64,000 nucleotides of DNA from an uncultured Sulfitobacter sp. Lineage in GTDB: Bacteria; Pseudomonadota; Alphaproteobacteria; Rhodobacterales; Rhodobacteraceae. Under the pieces are notes generated by a model. It saw only the letters and a program-made list of their open reading frames with translations. It did not search any database and was not told the origin of the DNA. The position numbers and the translations under genes are program-made. The stretch is from assembly GCF_947500075.1 (NCBI RefSeq), contig NZ_CANMQS010000001.1, positions 62,001 through 126,000 of the forward strand. Direction: 5' to 3'. This document shows positions 54,490 through 63,940 of this stretch, in pieces. Position 1 is the stretch's first letter, and each line of letters begins with the position of its first letter.

Positions 54490-55824
54490 TCATACATCGC
54501 GCTCCAAAGCCGGATACCGCATCCCCAGGGTCACCCCGCGCGCCACAAACGAAATCAGCATCGCCAACCACAACCCGTGATTGCCCAGCGTCGGCACCAA
54601 CACCAAAGCCGCCACCACATACACAACAAAGGACACCACCATCATGTTGCGCATATCCGCAGACCGTGTGGCCCCGATGAAAATCCCGTCCAGCATAAAC
54701 GGCGGCAGCCCGACCAGCGGCACCAGCACCATATAAGGCAGATAGTCCCGCGCCGCCTCCTGCACCTCAGGCGCCTTGACCATCAGATCAATGATCGCGC
54801 CACCGCCAAAGGCGAAGACCAGCACCAGCACGCCACTGACCACCAGCCCCCAGAACGACGTCAGCAGCGCCCCGCGCCGCAGAACCGCGCGCTGCCGCGC
54901 GCCCACGGCCTTGCCCACCAACGCCTCCGCCGAAAAGGCAAAACCGTCCAGCCCATGTGCCGTGATCATCAGAAACTGCAACAGCACCTGATTGGCCGCC
55001 AGGGTCACATCCCCCAGCCCCGATCCCATGAACAGGAACGACACAAAGATCGCCTCCAACAACAAGGACCGGATCAGAATATCCCGGTTCAGCCGGAACA
55101 TCCGCAGCCAACGCAGGCCGTCAAACACCCGGCTCCAGACCCGCCACGCCACGCCCCCGAACACCGCGCGGCAAAACCACAGCCCCAGCAGCAGCCCCGA
55201 CCACTCCGCAATGAACGTGGCAATCGCCACGCCGCCCACGCCCCAGCCAAGGCCCAGCACAAACCAGATATCCAGCACCATGTTCAGCCCGTTCATCCAG
55301 ACCTGCAACACCAGCACCGCGCGGGTGCGCTCCTGCGCGATCAGCCAGCCGGTGATGGCATAGAGCGATATGGCCGCAGGTGCCGACCAGATGCGGATCG
55401 ACATGTATTGCTGCGCCAAAGCCTCCACCTCGGCAGAGGCAGGCGCCACCGCGAACGCCGCCCAGAATATGGGCATCTGCAACGCGACCACCAGCACGCC
55501 GCCAATCCCCCCGATCAGCAGCCCGCGGGTCAACAAGGCCGCGACTTCGTCGCTGTCCCCTTCCCCCGCCGCCTGCGCGGTCAGCCCGACGGTGCCCATG
55601 CGCAAGAAGCCGAACATCCAGTAGACCGCGGAGACAATGATCGCGCCAATACCCACAGCCCCGATAGGGGCCGCAAGCCCCATCTGGCCCACAACGCCCG
55701 TGTCCACCGCCCCCAGGATCGGTACCGTGGCGTTGGAGACAACAATCGGCAACGCGATGTTCAGAACCCGGCGGTGGGTGACAACCTCCCGCGCGTGATC
55801 GACCTCTGCGGCTGTCGGTTTCAT
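54490..55824 (-). CDS. MATE-family efflux transporter
   Basis: A 444-residue, 12-helix MATE (DinF/NorM-like) antiporter: the symmetric halves start at LPIVVSNATVPILGAVDTGVVGQMG and at the segment after residue 230. It exports organic cations or drugs by Na+/H+ exchange; substrate unknown. Its start is one base after the stop of the upstream thioesterase gene, so three minus-strand genes form a unit. Confidence 0.9.
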   Translation of the reverse strand: MKPTAAEVDHAREVVTHRRVLNIALPIVVSNATVPILGAVDTGVVGQMGLAAPIGAVGIGAIIVSAVYWMFGFLRMGTVGLTAQAAGEGDSDEVAALLTRGLLIGGIGGVLVVALQMPIFWAAFAVAPASAEVEALAQQYMSIRIWSAPAAISLYAITGWLIAQERTRAVLVLQVWMNGLNMVLDIWFVLGLGWGVGGVAIATFIAEWSGLLLGLWFCRAVFGGVAWRVWSRVFDGLRWLRMFRLNRDILIRSLLLEAIFVSFLFMGSGLGDVTLAANQVLLQFLMITAHGLDGFAFSAEALVGKAVGARQRAVLRRGALLTSFWGLVVSGVLVLVFAFGGGAIIDLMVKAPEVQEAARDYLPYMVLVPLVGLPPFMLDGIFIGATRSADMRNMMVVSFVVYVVAALVLVPTLGNHGLWLAMLISFVARGVTLGMRYPALERDV

Positions 55825-55825
55825 G

Positions 55826-56338
55826 CTACTTGTCGCGGGTGGGCATCAGGAAATGACCCGTTGCCTGCGCATAAAGCCGCGCCCGGTTGTCCTGCCAGCC
55901 TTCCACATGCACCGAGGCATACCGCCGGCCAGAGCGGTTGATCCGCGCCCGCGCATAGGCATCGCGTGGCAGGCCGGAGCGGAGGTAATCAACGGTGAAG
56001 TCAATCGTCTTGGGCAAACGCGGCAGCATTTCCGGGTCGGTGTCCGCCCCGTCCAACGCGCCGCTTTCCATGTCTTCCCAGATGATCCGCCAGTTCAGCG
56101 TCATGATCGCCGTCACCTCAAGAAAGGCCGCCGTGGCACCGCCATGCAGCGCGGGCAGCAGCGGATTGCCAATGAGCTCTTCCTTATAGGGCAGCACAGC
56201 GGTCAGCTCATCGCCCCGCCGCTCAAACTGGATGCCCAGGAACTGGATGTACGGCACCCCATCCACCATCGCGCGCAACACCGCGTCACGGCGCTGCTTG
56301 ATGACCTGCACAGGCTCCACAGGGCGGCGCGCGCTCAT
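55826..56338 (-). CDS. PaaI-family hotdog thioesterase
   Basis: A 170-residue hotdog protein with the PaaI core PALHGGATAAFLEVTAI and the Asp-containing FTVDYLRSG strand. It hydrolyses acyl- or aryl-CoA; substrate unknown. Four-base overlap with the preceding paralogue indicates an arisen pair that may form a heteromer. Confidence 0.83.
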   Translation of the reverse strand: MSARRPVEPVQVIKQRRDAVLRAMVDGVPYIQFLGIQFERRGDELTAVLPYKEELIGNPLLPALHGGATAAFLEVTAIMTLNWRIIWEDMESGALDGADTDPEMLPRLPKTIDFTVDYLRSGLPRDAYARARINRSGRRYASVHVEGWQDNRARLYAQATGHFLMPTRDK

Positions 56339-56757
56339 GCCTTGCCCTCCACCGTGAAAGTGCCCGTGGCCATGGCAACCGGATTGTCCTCATCTGCGTC
56401 CATCGCTGTGGCCCGCACAAAGGCGACCGAGCGGGTCACGTGATAACAACTCGCCTTGGCGATAATCGTCTGGCCGGGGGTGGCGGCGCGCAGATACTCG
56501 ATCCGCAGATCAATCGTGGCGGTGCTGCCCGTGTTCTTGGGGTGGGTCATCACCGCCGCACCGCAACAGGTATCCATCAGCGCCGACACCGCGCCGCCAT
56601 GTACCACCCCAGTGCGCGGATCACCCACCAGATGATCGGCATAGGGCATGGACAGCGATACCTCCCCGTCGCGCATGGTCTCAACATGCATGCCCAAAGC
56701 GCGGGCATGGGGAAGCGCATCAATGAAACGGTGCGCCGCAGTGTTCTTGTCAGCCAT
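56335..56757 (-). CDS. PaaI-family hotdog thioesterase
   Basis: A 140-residue hotdog thioesterase of the usual PaaI length, with GVVHGGAVSALMDTCCG and a TIDLRIEYLRAA strand. It is divergent from the first merR gene across 118 bp containing two inverted repeats (GCCCCT/AGGGGC at 56778-56795, CCCTTC/GAAGGG at 56845-56867), which may be shared control sites. Confidence 0.85.
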   Translation of the reverse strand: MADKNTAAHRFIDALPHARALGMHVETMRDGEVSLSMPYADHLVGDPRTGVVHGGAVSALMDTCCGAAVMTHPKNTGSTATIDLRIEYLRAATPGQTIIAKASCYHVTRSVAFVRATAMDADEDNPVAMATGTFTVEGKA

Positions 56758-56875
56758 AAAACGAGATCCTCAGGTTTGCCCCTTTATTGAGGGGCCACCG
56801 ACAAAGGGCAAGCCGCCCATTGCTCTTCGTGAATGATCGACTTACCCTTCTATCCCACGTGGAAGGGAGGACCGC

Positions 56876-57244
56876 ATGGCCGACAGCACACTCAACTTCA
56901 AAGAAATGTGCGCGGCATTCGACGTTACCCCGCGCACGCTGCGGTATTACGAATACATCGAACTCCTTCACCCTGACCGCGATGGCCGGGCGCGCCACTA
57001 TGGCCCCCGTGAACAGGCCCGCATGAAGCTGATTCTGCGCGGCCGCAAGTTTGGCTTTGCGCTCGAAGACATCCGCCAGTGGCTGTTGATGTATGAAAAA
57101 GAGGGCACAGAACCCCAGATGCGCGTCTGGGTCGAAATGGCAGACCGGCAGTTGAAAGAGCTCGCCGACCAGCGCAAGCAGTTGGATGAAGCCATGGAAG
57201 AACTCAAACATCTGCGCGATGAAACGGCCGCCGCGCTTGATTGA
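56876..57244 (+). CDS. MerR-family transcriptional regulator
   Basis: A 122-residue MerR protein: winged helix [23 protein letters not shown] and ARHYGPREQARMKLILRGRKFGFALEDI, then a coiled-coil dimer helix to the C-terminus. There are no C-terminal Cys residues for metal sensing, so an acyl-CoA-like or other organic signal is more likely. It is a paralogue of the next regulator gene. Confidence 0.87.
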   Translation: MADSTLNFKEMCAAFDVTPRTLRYYEYIELLHPDRDGRARHYGPREQARMKLILRGRKFGFALEDIRQWLLMYEKEGTEPQMRVWVEMADRQLKELADQRKQLDEAMEELKHLRDETAAALD

Positions 57245-57674
57245 ACGCATTTTGGGCAATGGAAGACCCATTCAATAGCGTTGTGTTCACTCACCCAAGC
57301 CGGACCTGACAGGTAGTCCCAAACGCCTTCTTTGCATGAAGAACCGCACCATCCACAGGCCCTGATTCCCGACAAACGACAGAGATCACCAAACCTGACC
57401 CCGACACGGGCTGGCGCATTTTCGCTGTTTTTTGCCGCTTTTTTCGCCTACCCGTTGAATGCACCCCAAACTGATGCAAAATCACCGTGTTTCCCCCCGA
57501 CTTGCAAGAAATCCCGGCGTTTCTACGGTTTACCTTAATTCACCTTGCGTAAACCTAAAAAGTGACGTGACGTCCCTGTTACGTCAATCAGATACCCTGT
57601 TGTATGAAACCGGAAAAGGAACCAAGTCCAGTGCAATTCAAAACGCAACAAATATCCAGATGATGGGATTTGCT
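57245..57674. other. 430-bp non-coding gap between two merR genes
   Basis: No convincing coding region. A short hairpin (AATGG/CCATT near 57259-57273) follows the first merR stop. The second half is unusually AT-rich and holds two inverted repeats described separately, so it is mostly promoter and regulatory DNA for the second merR/acyl-CoA dehydrogenase unit. Confidence 0.6.
57527..57586 (+). promoter_or_regulatory. Two inverted repeats upstream of the second merR gene
   Basis: GGTTTAC (57527-57533) and GTAAACC (57549-57555) form one perfect 7-bp repeat with a 15-bp spacer. TGACGT (57563-57568) and ACGTCA (57581-57586) form another, with a direct TGACG repeat in the left arm. Both are candidates for MerR-type operators with a stretched promoter spacer. 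Confidence 0.5.
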
Positions 57675-58079
57675 ATGATGAGCACTGACACCATGACGAT
57701 CCGCCAGATGTGCGATGCATTTGACGTGACCCCGCGCACCCTTCGTTTCTACGAAGCCAAAGAACTGCTGTTCCCGATCCGTGAAGGACAAAAGCGCCTG
57801 TTCACAAAACGCGATCGCGCACGGCTCAAACTCATCCTGCGCGGCAAGCGCTTCGGCTTCAGCCTTGAGGAAATTCGCCAATTGCTGAACCTCTACAAGA
57901 AAGGTCAGGAGCAGAGCACCCAGATCTCCCGCGCCTATGAGATTGCCTGCGAACGCCTTGCAATGCTCGAAGCACAGCGCGTTGAGCTGACAAGCGCGAT
58001 CGATGATCTCAAAGACCAGCTCAAATGGGGTGAAAAGATGATGGCCTCGCTCGGCCAGACCCGCGCAGCCGCAGAATAA
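57675..58079 (+). CDS. MerR-family transcriptional regulator
   Basis: A 134-residue MerR protein: [23 protein letters not shown], then [24 protein letters not shown] and a long C-terminal coiled coil. Most similar to the other MerR gene 430 bp upstream. ATG 57675 is chosen from several nearby ATGs because a GGGA box lies about seven bases upstream. It precedes a DmdC-like acyl-CoA dehydrogenase by 53 bp, its likely target. Confidence 0.86.
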   Translation: MMSTDTMTIRQMCDAFDVTPRTLRFYEAKELLFPIREGQKRLFTKRDRARLKLILRGKRFGFSLEEIRQLLNLYKKGQEQSTQISRAYEIACERLAMLEAQRVELTSAIDDLKDQLKWGEKMMASLGQTRAAAE

Positions 58080-58132
58080 CGACAAGACACAGCGATACGA
58101 CGACACATACGATCTTAGGGAGACAACCAGAA

Positions 58133-59914
58133 ATGCCATCCTACACCGCCCCCACCAAAGACATGCAGTTTGTCCTGCATGACGTCCTCAACATCAGCCA
58201 GTCAGACATTCCCGGCTACAGCGATCTGGAGCCTGATTTCACCTCCGCGGTGCTGGAGGAAGCAGGCAAGCTGACCTCAGAAGTCATCGCCCCTCTGAAC
58301 GTGGTGGGCGACAAGGAAGGCTGCCGTCTGGAAAATGGTGTGGTCTATACCCCCAAGGGTTTCAAGGAAGCCTTCGAGCAGGTGAAAGAAGGCGGATGGA
58401 CCGGGCTGGATATGCCTGAGGAATACGGCGGGCAGAACATGCCTGTGGTCATTGGCTCTGCTGTCGGTGAATTCTTCTCCGGTGCGAACCAGGCGTTCAC
58501 AATGTATCAGGGCCTGACCCACGGTGCGGCCTCTGCCATCCTTGCACACGGCACGGAAAGCCAGAAGGACACCTATCTGCCCAAGATGGTTTCCTGCGAC
58601 TGGACCGGCACCATGAACCTGACGGAGCCACACTGCGGCACTGATCTGGGCCTGATGCGCACCAAGGCGGCCCCGCAGGCGGACGGCTCCTACAAGATCA
58701 CCGGGCAGAAGATCTTCATCTCCGCTGGTGAACATGACATGTCGGACAACATCATTCATCTGGTGCTCGCCAAGATCGAAGGCGGCCCCGAAGGCATCGC
58801 CGGCGTGTCGCTGTTTATCGTGCCCAAGTTCATGGTCAACGATGACGGCTCTCTGGGTGAGCGTAACGGCGTCTCCGTCGGCTCCATCGAGGAGAAGATG
58901 GGCATCCACGGCAACTCCACCTGCGTGATGAACTACGACGAGGCCACCGGCTTCCTGCTGGGGACCGAACACAAAGGCATGCGCGCCATGTTCACCATGA
59001 TGAACGAAGCGCGTCTGGGTGTGGGCATGCAAGGCCTGTCACAGGCCGAAGTCGCCTACCAAAACGCACTGGAATACTGCAAGGACCGCCTTCAGGGCCG
59101 TGCCGTAACCGGTGTCGAAGCCCCCGACAAACCTGCCGATCCGCTGATCGTGCACCCCGACGTGCGCCGCTCCCTGATGGATCAGAAGTCTTTTGCCGAA
59201 GGCGCCCGCGCGTTCATCCTCTGGGGTGCCACGCTGATCGACGCGGCCCACCGCAAGGGGGACAAGGACGCCGACGGTCTGGTGTCGCTGATGACCCCCG
59301 TCATCAAAGGCTTCCTGACCGATCAGGGCTACGACATGACCGTCAAGGCCCAGCAGCTTTATGGCGGTCACGGCTATATCGAGGAATGGGGCATGTCCCA
59401 GTTCACCCGCGATGCGCGGATTGCGATGATCTACGAAGGGGCAAACGGCGTTCAGGCGCTCGACCTGGTGGGCCGCAAGCTTGCGCTGGATGGCGGCAAA
59501 CACGTGATGGCTTTCTTTGACATCGTGAAGAACTTCGCCAAGGAGAACGCCGGTCAGGACGCGGAATTCGACAAGGATTTCATTGAGCCGCTGAAAGCCG
59601 CTTCCAAGGACCTGCAAGCCGCAGGCATGTACTTCATGCAGAACGGCATGAAGAACCCCAACCACGCGCTGTCAGGCTCCAACGACTTCATGCACATGTT
59701 CGGCCATGTTTGCCTGGGTCTGATGTGGGCCAAGATGGGTCTGGCGTCCAAAAAGGCGCTTGCCGAAGGCACCGGTGATCCGGCGTTCTATGAAACCAAG
59801 CTGCACACCGGCCGCTACTACATGGCGCGCCAACTGCCAGCGACCGCTCTGCACCTGTCGCGCATCCAGTCGGGTGCAGACACGGTGATGGCGCTGGATG
59901 TTGCGAACTTCTGA
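58133..59914 (+). CDS. Acyl-CoA dehydrogenase, DmdC-like long form
   Basis: A 593-residue FAD acyl-CoA dehydrogenase with the extra C-terminal domain seen in 3-methylmercaptopropionyl-CoA dehydrogenase (DmdC) and related enzymes. Motifs: [28 protein letters not shown], and the catalytic Glu in [17 protein letters not shown]. The real substrate may be a branched or medium-chain acyl-CoA; DmdC paralogues are common in Roseobacters, so the sulfur role is not assumed. RBS AGGGAG is near. Confidence 0.88.
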   Translation: MPSYTAPTKDMQFVLHDVLNISQSDIPGYSDLEPDFTSAVLEEAGKLTSEVIAPLNVVGDKEGCRLENGVVYTPKGFKEAFEQVKEGGWTGLDMPEEYGGQNMPVVIGSAVGEFFSGANQAFTMYQGLTHGAASAILAHGTESQKDTYLPKMVSCDWTGTMNLTEPHCGTDLGLMRTKAAPQADGSYKITGQKIFISAGEHDMSDNIIHLVLAKIEGGPEGIAGVSLFIVPKFMVNDDGSLGERNGVSVGSIEEKMGIHGNSTCVMNYDEATGFLLGTEHKGMRAMFTMMNEARLGVGMQGLSQAEVAYQNALEYCKDRLQGRAVTGVEAPDKPADPLIVHPDVRRSLMDQKSFAEGARAFILWGATLIDAAHRKGDKDADGLVSLMTPVIKGFLTDQGYDMTVKAQQLYGGHGYIEEWGMSQFTRDARIAMIYEGANGVQALDLVGRKLALDGGKHVMAFFDIVKNFAKENAGQDAEFDKDFIEPLKAASKDLQAAGMYFMQNGMKNPNHALSGSNDFMHMFGHVCLGLMWAKMGLASKKALAEGTGDPAFYETKLHTGRYYMARQLPATALHLSRIQSGADTVMALDVANF

Positions 59915-59969
59915 TCTTGCAGGGGGCGGGTGCAAACCTGCCCCCTTTCCCCTTTCGCGGAGAGACCTC

Positions 59970-60182
59970 TTGCCCAAACGCTTTCGCCTGACCCGCCGCG
60001 TCAACATCGCGATGACCGAGGACGGTTATCGCCGTTTAAAGAAATTCAGCGCCGACGCAGGGCTGGACGAAGGAGAGGCGCTGTCGTTTCTGTTTGAGAA
60101 CTTCAACTCCGTGATGAACGAAGAGAACCTGATCGCGCGATTGCGGTTGTTTAACTCTGAACTTGAAGACAGAAAAAGATGA
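59970..60182 (+). CDS. Small ribbon-helix-helix-like protein
   Basis: A 70-residue basic protein beginning LPKRFRLTRRVNIAMTEDGY, with a predicted strand-helix-helix (RVNIAMTEDGYRRLKKFSADAG, GEALSFLFENF) resembling a CopG/MetJ fold. TTG 59970 follows CGGAGAG by five bases; no ATG suits the front. It sits between two acyl-CoA dehydrogenase genes and might be a DNA-binding or protein-binding partner. Function unknown. Confidence 0.6.
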   Translation: MPKRFRLTRRVNIAMTEDGYRRLKKFSADAGLDEGEALSFLFENFNSVMNEENLIARLRLFNSELEDRKR

Positions 60183-60227
60183 TGCACGCAGTCTTCTCCC
60201 TGCCATCCAAGTCAAAGGACTGACCCC

Positions 60228-61385
60228 ATGAAAGACGCACACCAAACCCACTCCACCTGGATGACAGAAGAGCACCGCATGATCGCGGACATGACAGCTT
60301 CTTTCATCAACAATGAATGGGCGCCCAAGTTCGAGAAATGGCGCAAGCAAGGCATGATGGACCGCGAGACGTGGAATGAAGCGGGCGAATTGGGCCTGCT
60401 CTGCCCCTCCGTGCCAGAAGAATACGGCGGTGCGGGCGGTGATTTCGGTCACGAAGCGGCGATCCTGATCGAAGGCTCCCGCGCGAACCTTGCAAGCTGG
60501 GGCCACGGCATCCATTCCGGTATCGTCGCGCACTACGTCCTCGCCTACGGCACCGAAGAGCAGAAAAAACGCTGGCTTCCCAAGATGATCACCGGTGAAC
60601 TGGTCGGCGCACTGGCGATGTCCGAACCCTCCACCGGGTCAGACGTGCAGCGGATCAAGACCAAGGCCATCCGCGAAGGCAACGCCTACCGCCTGTCGGG
60701 GCAGAAAACCTTCATCACCAACGGCCAGCATGCCAACCTGATCATTGTCGCGGCAAAAACAGACCCCACCGAAGGGGCCAAGGGCGTCTCGCTGGTCATC
60801 GTCGAAACCGACGGGGCCGAAGGCTTCCAGCGCGGGCGCAACCTCGAAAAGATCGGCCTGCACGCGGGTGATACGTCTGAGCTCTTTTTCGACAACGTCG
60901 AAATCCCGCCCGAAAACATCCTCGGTCAGGAAGAAGGCAGAGGCTTCTACCAGATGATGGAGCAACTGCCACAGGAGCGCCTGATCATCGGCTGCGGTGC
61001 GGTCGGTGCCATGGAAGGCGCGGTCGCGCGCACCATCGCCTACTGCAAGGAACGCGAAGCCTTCGGCGGCCCGCTCACCCAATTCCAGAACACCCGTTTC
61101 CAACTGGCTGAATGCAAAACAAAAACCGCCGTCGCGCGCGCCTTCCTGGATGAATGCATCGCCGACCACCTGCGCGGTGAACTGACAGTCGAAAAAGCGG
61201 CCATGCAGAAATACTGGTTGACCGACACCCAGGGCGAAGTCCTCGACGTCTGCCTGCAAATGCACGGCGGTTACGGCTTCATGCAGGAATATGCCGTGGG
61301 GGAAATGTGGACGGACGCCCGCGTTCAGCGCATCTACGGTGGCACGAATGAAATCATGAAGGAACTGATCGGACGCACCCTCTGA
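60228..61385 (+). CDS. Acyl-CoA dehydrogenase, IVD/LCAD type
   Basis: A 385-residue acyl-CoA dehydrogenase: [14 protein letters not shown] and [13 protein letters not shown] bind FAD, and [20 protein letters not shown] ends the protein. At the usual Glu position of short-chain enzymes it has Gly (YGGT), while PQERLIIG holds a Glu as in isovaleryl- and long-chain enzymes, so the base is probably there. It is part of the beta-oxidation block. Confidence 0.88.
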   Translation: MKDAHQTHSTWMTEEHRMIADMTASFINNEWAPKFEKWRKQGMMDRETWNEAGELGLLCPSVPEEYGGAGGDFGHEAAILIEGSRANLASWGHGIHSGIVAHYVLAYGTEEQKKRWLPKMITGELVGALAMSEPSTGSDVQRIKTKAIREGNAYRLSGQKTFITNGQHANLIIVAAKTDPTEGAKGVSLVIVETDGAEGFQRGRNLEKIGLHAGDTSELFFDNVEIPPENILGQEEGRGFYQMMEQLPQERLIIGCGAVGAMEGAVARTIAYCKEREAFGGPLTQFQNTRFQLAECKTKTAVARAFLDECIADHLRGELTVEKAAMQKYWLTDTQGEVLDVCLQMHGGYGFMQEYAVGEMWTDARVQRIYGGTNEIMKELIGRTL

Positions 61386-61412
61386 CCGGGGTGCGCAGGG
61401 CACGGCAGGAAT

Positions 61413-61520
61413 ATGAGTTTAAGAGCCAAATGAAGACCGGACCCCGCGCCCTTCCCCCGATGTGGCGCGCACCGCCATCGGCTTCATTTGGCCCATAAAC
61501 TCACGGCGGGCTTGCCCGCC
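61413..61520. repeat. Dispersed intergenic repeat, copy G (inverted pair)
   Basis: Two facing copies: ATGAGTTTAAGAGCCAAATG (from 61413) and CTTCATTTGGCCCATAAACT (61482-61501), about 22 bp with two mismatches as inverted repeats. The second is followed by hairpin GGCGGGC-TT-GCCCGCC (61505-61520). It fills the gap between the acyl-CoA dehydrogenase and GST genes. Confidence 0.7.
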
Positions 61521-61546
61521 AGCAACGCAAACAACGGGAGAAACCC

Positions 61547-62185
61547 ATGACCATCAAACTCCATTGCTTCGGCGAATCCGGCAACGCCTACAAAGCGGCG
61601 CTGGCATTGGAACTGTCCGGCCTCGATTGGGAGGCGGTAAAGGTCGACTTCTTCGGCGGGGAGACCCGCACGCCGGAATACCGCGCAGAGGTCAACGCGA
61701 TGGGCGAAGCGCCTGTGATGATCGACGGCGACCTGCGTTTGACGCAATCGGGCGTCATTCAGGACTACGTGGCCGAGAAGTCTGGCCGCTTTGGCGGCAA
61801 GAACGCCGAGGAGCGCAGGGAGATTCTGCGCTGGGTGCTGTGGGACAATCACAAGCTCTCCTCCATGGCCGGTGTCACGCGCTTTTTGATGAACTTCCTG
61901 CCCGCAGACAAACGCCCCGCGGAAGTCATTGGTTTCAACCAGGGCCGCCTCAAGGCCGCCTATGCGGTGCTGAACGACCACCTTGAAGGCCGCGACTGGA
62001 TCGTGGGTGACGGCATCACAAACGCTGACCTGTCATGCTGTGGATACCTCTACTACCCCGAACCCTTCGGCTTTGACCGTACCGACTGGCCAAACATCGA
62101 CGCATGGCTCACCCGCCTGTCCGAAACACCGGGCTGGAAAGCCCCCTATGACCTGATGCCCGGCTCCCCTGCGGACCGCGCCTGA
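61547..62185 (+). CDS. Glutathione S-transferase-like protein
   Basis: A 212-residue GST: thioredoxin-like N-terminal domain (FGESGNAYKAALALELSG, then GEAPVMIDGDLRLTQSGVI with the cis-Pro and the glutathione-binding Ser) and an all-helical C-terminal domain. Often found in Roseobacter beta-oxidation loci. It lies 25 bp upstream of a thiolase gene and is probably co-transcribed. Confidence 0.86.
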   Translation: MTIKLHCFGESGNAYKAALALELSGLDWEAVKVDFFGGETRTPEYRAEVNAMGEAPVMIDGDLRLTQSGVIQDYVAEKSGRFGGKNAEERREILRWVLWDNHKLSSMAGVTRFLMNFLPADKRPAEVIGFNQGRLKAAYAVLNDHLEGRDWIVGDGITNADLSCCGYLYYPEPFGFDRTDWPNIDAWLTRLSETPGWKAPYDLMPGSPADRA

Positions 62186-62210
62186 CCCATAAAAACACCG
62201 GAGTATCCCC

Positions 62211-63422
62211 ATGACCGAAGCCTATATCTACGACGCCCTGCGCACCCCGCGCGGCAAGGGCCGCAAGGACGGCTCCTTGCACGAAGTCACCGCCCTGCGC
62301 CTGTCGGCACAGACACTCAATGCCGTCAAGGAACGCAACAACCTCGAAGGCCACGCCGTCGAAGACGTGATCTGGGGCAATGTCACCCAGGTGATGGAGC
62401 AAGGCGGCTGCCTTGCCCGCTCCGCCGTGCTGGCGTCCGATCTGGATGAACGCATTCCCGGCCTCGCCATCAACCGCTTCTGCGCCTCCGGCATGGAAGC
62501 CGTGAACCTTGCCGCCAACCAGGTCAAAGGCGGCGCGGGTGATGCCTATATCGCAGGCGGTGTGGAAATGATGGGCCGCGTGGCCATGGGCAGCGACGGG
62601 GCAGCGATTGCTGTCGATCCGTCCATCGCAATGGAGCAATACTTCGTCCCGCAAGGCATCTCCGCCGACATCATCGCCACCGAGTATGGCTTCACACGGG
62701 ATGAGGCCGACCGCCTCGCCGTGCAATCCCAGCAGCGCGCCGCGAAAGCCTGGGAAGAGGGTCGGTTCAACGGTTCCGTCATTACCGTGCGTGACCAGAA
62801 CGGCCTCGAAATCCTGTCTCACGACGAGTACATGCGCCCCCAGACCGACATGCAGAGCCTCGGCGCCCTGAACCCCGCCTTCCAGGCGATGGGGGAAGTC
62901 ATGCCCGGCTTCGACAAGATCGCGCTGATGAAATACCCGCACCTTGAGAAGATCAACCACATCCACCATGCCGGGAACTCCTCGGGTATCGTGGATGGTG
63001 CGGCGGCTGTTCTGATCGGCAATAAGGAATTCGGCGAAAAACACGGCCTCAAACCCCGCGCCCGCATCCGCGCCACCGCGAAAATCGGCACCGATCCGAC
63101 CATCATGCTGACAGGCCCCGTGCCCGTGACCGAAAAGATCCTCGCGGACAACGGCATGACCATCGACGACATTGATCTGTTCGAGGTCAACGAGGCCTTC
63201 GCCTCGGTCGTCATGCGCTTCATGCAGGCCTTCGAAGTGGATGAAGCAAAGGTCAACGTCAACGGCGGCTCCATCGCGATGGGTCACCCGCTGGGCGCGA
63301 CCGGTGCCATCATCATCGGAACCTTGCTGGATGAACTGGAGCGCGCGGACAAGGAAGTGGGCCTCGCGACACTGTGCATCGCCTCCGGCATGGGTGCCGC
63401 CACGATCATCGAGCGGGTGTAA
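62211..63422 (+). CDS. Acetyl-CoA C-acyltransferase (thiolase, FadA type)
   Basis: A 403-residue thiolase that cleaves 3-ketoacyl-CoA. Nucleophilic Cys in [11 protein letters not shown], catalytic His in [15 protein letters not shown], and Cys in [13 protein letters not shown]. It is FadA-like in length and closely followed by an NTF2-like gene and a FadJ-type gene, giving a thiolase-dehydrogenase order. Confidence 0.93.
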   Translation: MTEAYIYDALRTPRGKGRKDGSLHEVTALRLSAQTLNAVKERNNLEGHAVEDVIWGNVTQVMEQGGCLARSAVLASDLDERIPGLAINRFCASGMEAVNLAANQVKGGAGDAYIAGGVEMMGRVAMGSDGAAIAVDPSIAMEQYFVPQGISADIIATEYGFTRDEADRLAVQSQQRAAKAWEEGRFNGSVITVRDQNGLEILSHDEYMRPQTDMQSLGALNPAFQAMGEVMPGFDKIALMKYPHLEKINHIHHAGNSSGIVDGAAAVLIGNKEFGEKHGLKPRARIRATAKIGTDPTIMLTGPVPVTEKILADNGMTIDDIDLFEVNEAFASVVMRFMQAFEVDEAKVNVNGGSIAMGHPLGATGAIIIGTLLDELERADKEVGLATLCIASGMGAATIIERV

Positions 63423-63436
63423 CAGGAGCCGGCGGC

Positions 63437-63940
63437 GTGAGAGCTGACAAAGACCACACAGACGAGCAGGCACTGGCGATCTATCAGGAGCATCTTGATA
63501 GCATGACCCAGGCCTTGCTCAGTGGGGATTTTGAACCCTTTGCCGCCCGCCTCGCCTTTCCGCATCAGGTCGTCACATCCAGTGATACCTTCAACATTGC
63601 GACCCGAGAACACTCCCGGAAACTCTTTGATGATTTACATGCCAGCCTCAAGGCCGAAGGGATCACTGACGTGATCCGCCTTGCACAAGAGGCCGTTTTC
63701 GTGACCCCGGATGAGATTGTCGGCACGCATGTCAGCCACAAAATGCGCCATGGCGAACGGATCATGGCCCCCTATCACAACCGCATGCGCTTCGTGCGGA
63801 CACAAGAAGGCAATTGGGTCGAAACCCATTCCTCGAACGCGATCATAAACAAAGCGGGCAAGTTCTGCATTGTCACCGAAACACCCGACAATATGCCAGC
63901 ACCAGAGCTGCACATACATTCGGAAAGGAAACCGAAATGA
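63437..63940 (+). CDS. NTF2-like hypothetical protein
   Basis: A 167-residue protein with an NTF2/SnoaL-like look: [20 protein letters not shown] as the first helix and then strands ending [20 protein letters not shown] 63437 has AGGAG eight bases upstream; a longer frame would overlap the thiolase. Its stop overlaps the next start (ATGA), so it is coupled to the FadJ-type gene. Function unknown. Confidence 0.65.
   Translation: MRADKDHTDEQALAIYQEHLDSMTQALLSGDFEPFAARLAFPHQVVTSSDTFNIATREHSRKLFDDLHASLKAEGITDVIRLAQEAVFVTPDEIVGTHVSHKMRHGERIMAPYHNRMRFVRTQEGNWVETHSSNAIINKAGKFCIVTETPDNMPAPELHIHSERKPK

Noticed and set aside
54577..55941. A 454-codon plus-strand open frame rich in His, Gln and Arg
   Set aside because: Antisense to the MATE transporter, with composition typical of the complementary strand of a membrane protein gene.
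58133..59914. Firm assignment as dmdC of DMSP demethylation
   Set aside because: The long form fits, but no dmdA, dmdB or dmdD gene is in the window, and Roseobacters carry several paralogues with other substrates.
62109..63473. A 454-codon minus-strand open frame
   Set aside because: Antisense to the thiolase gene, which has all catalytic motifs; the frame itself has none.
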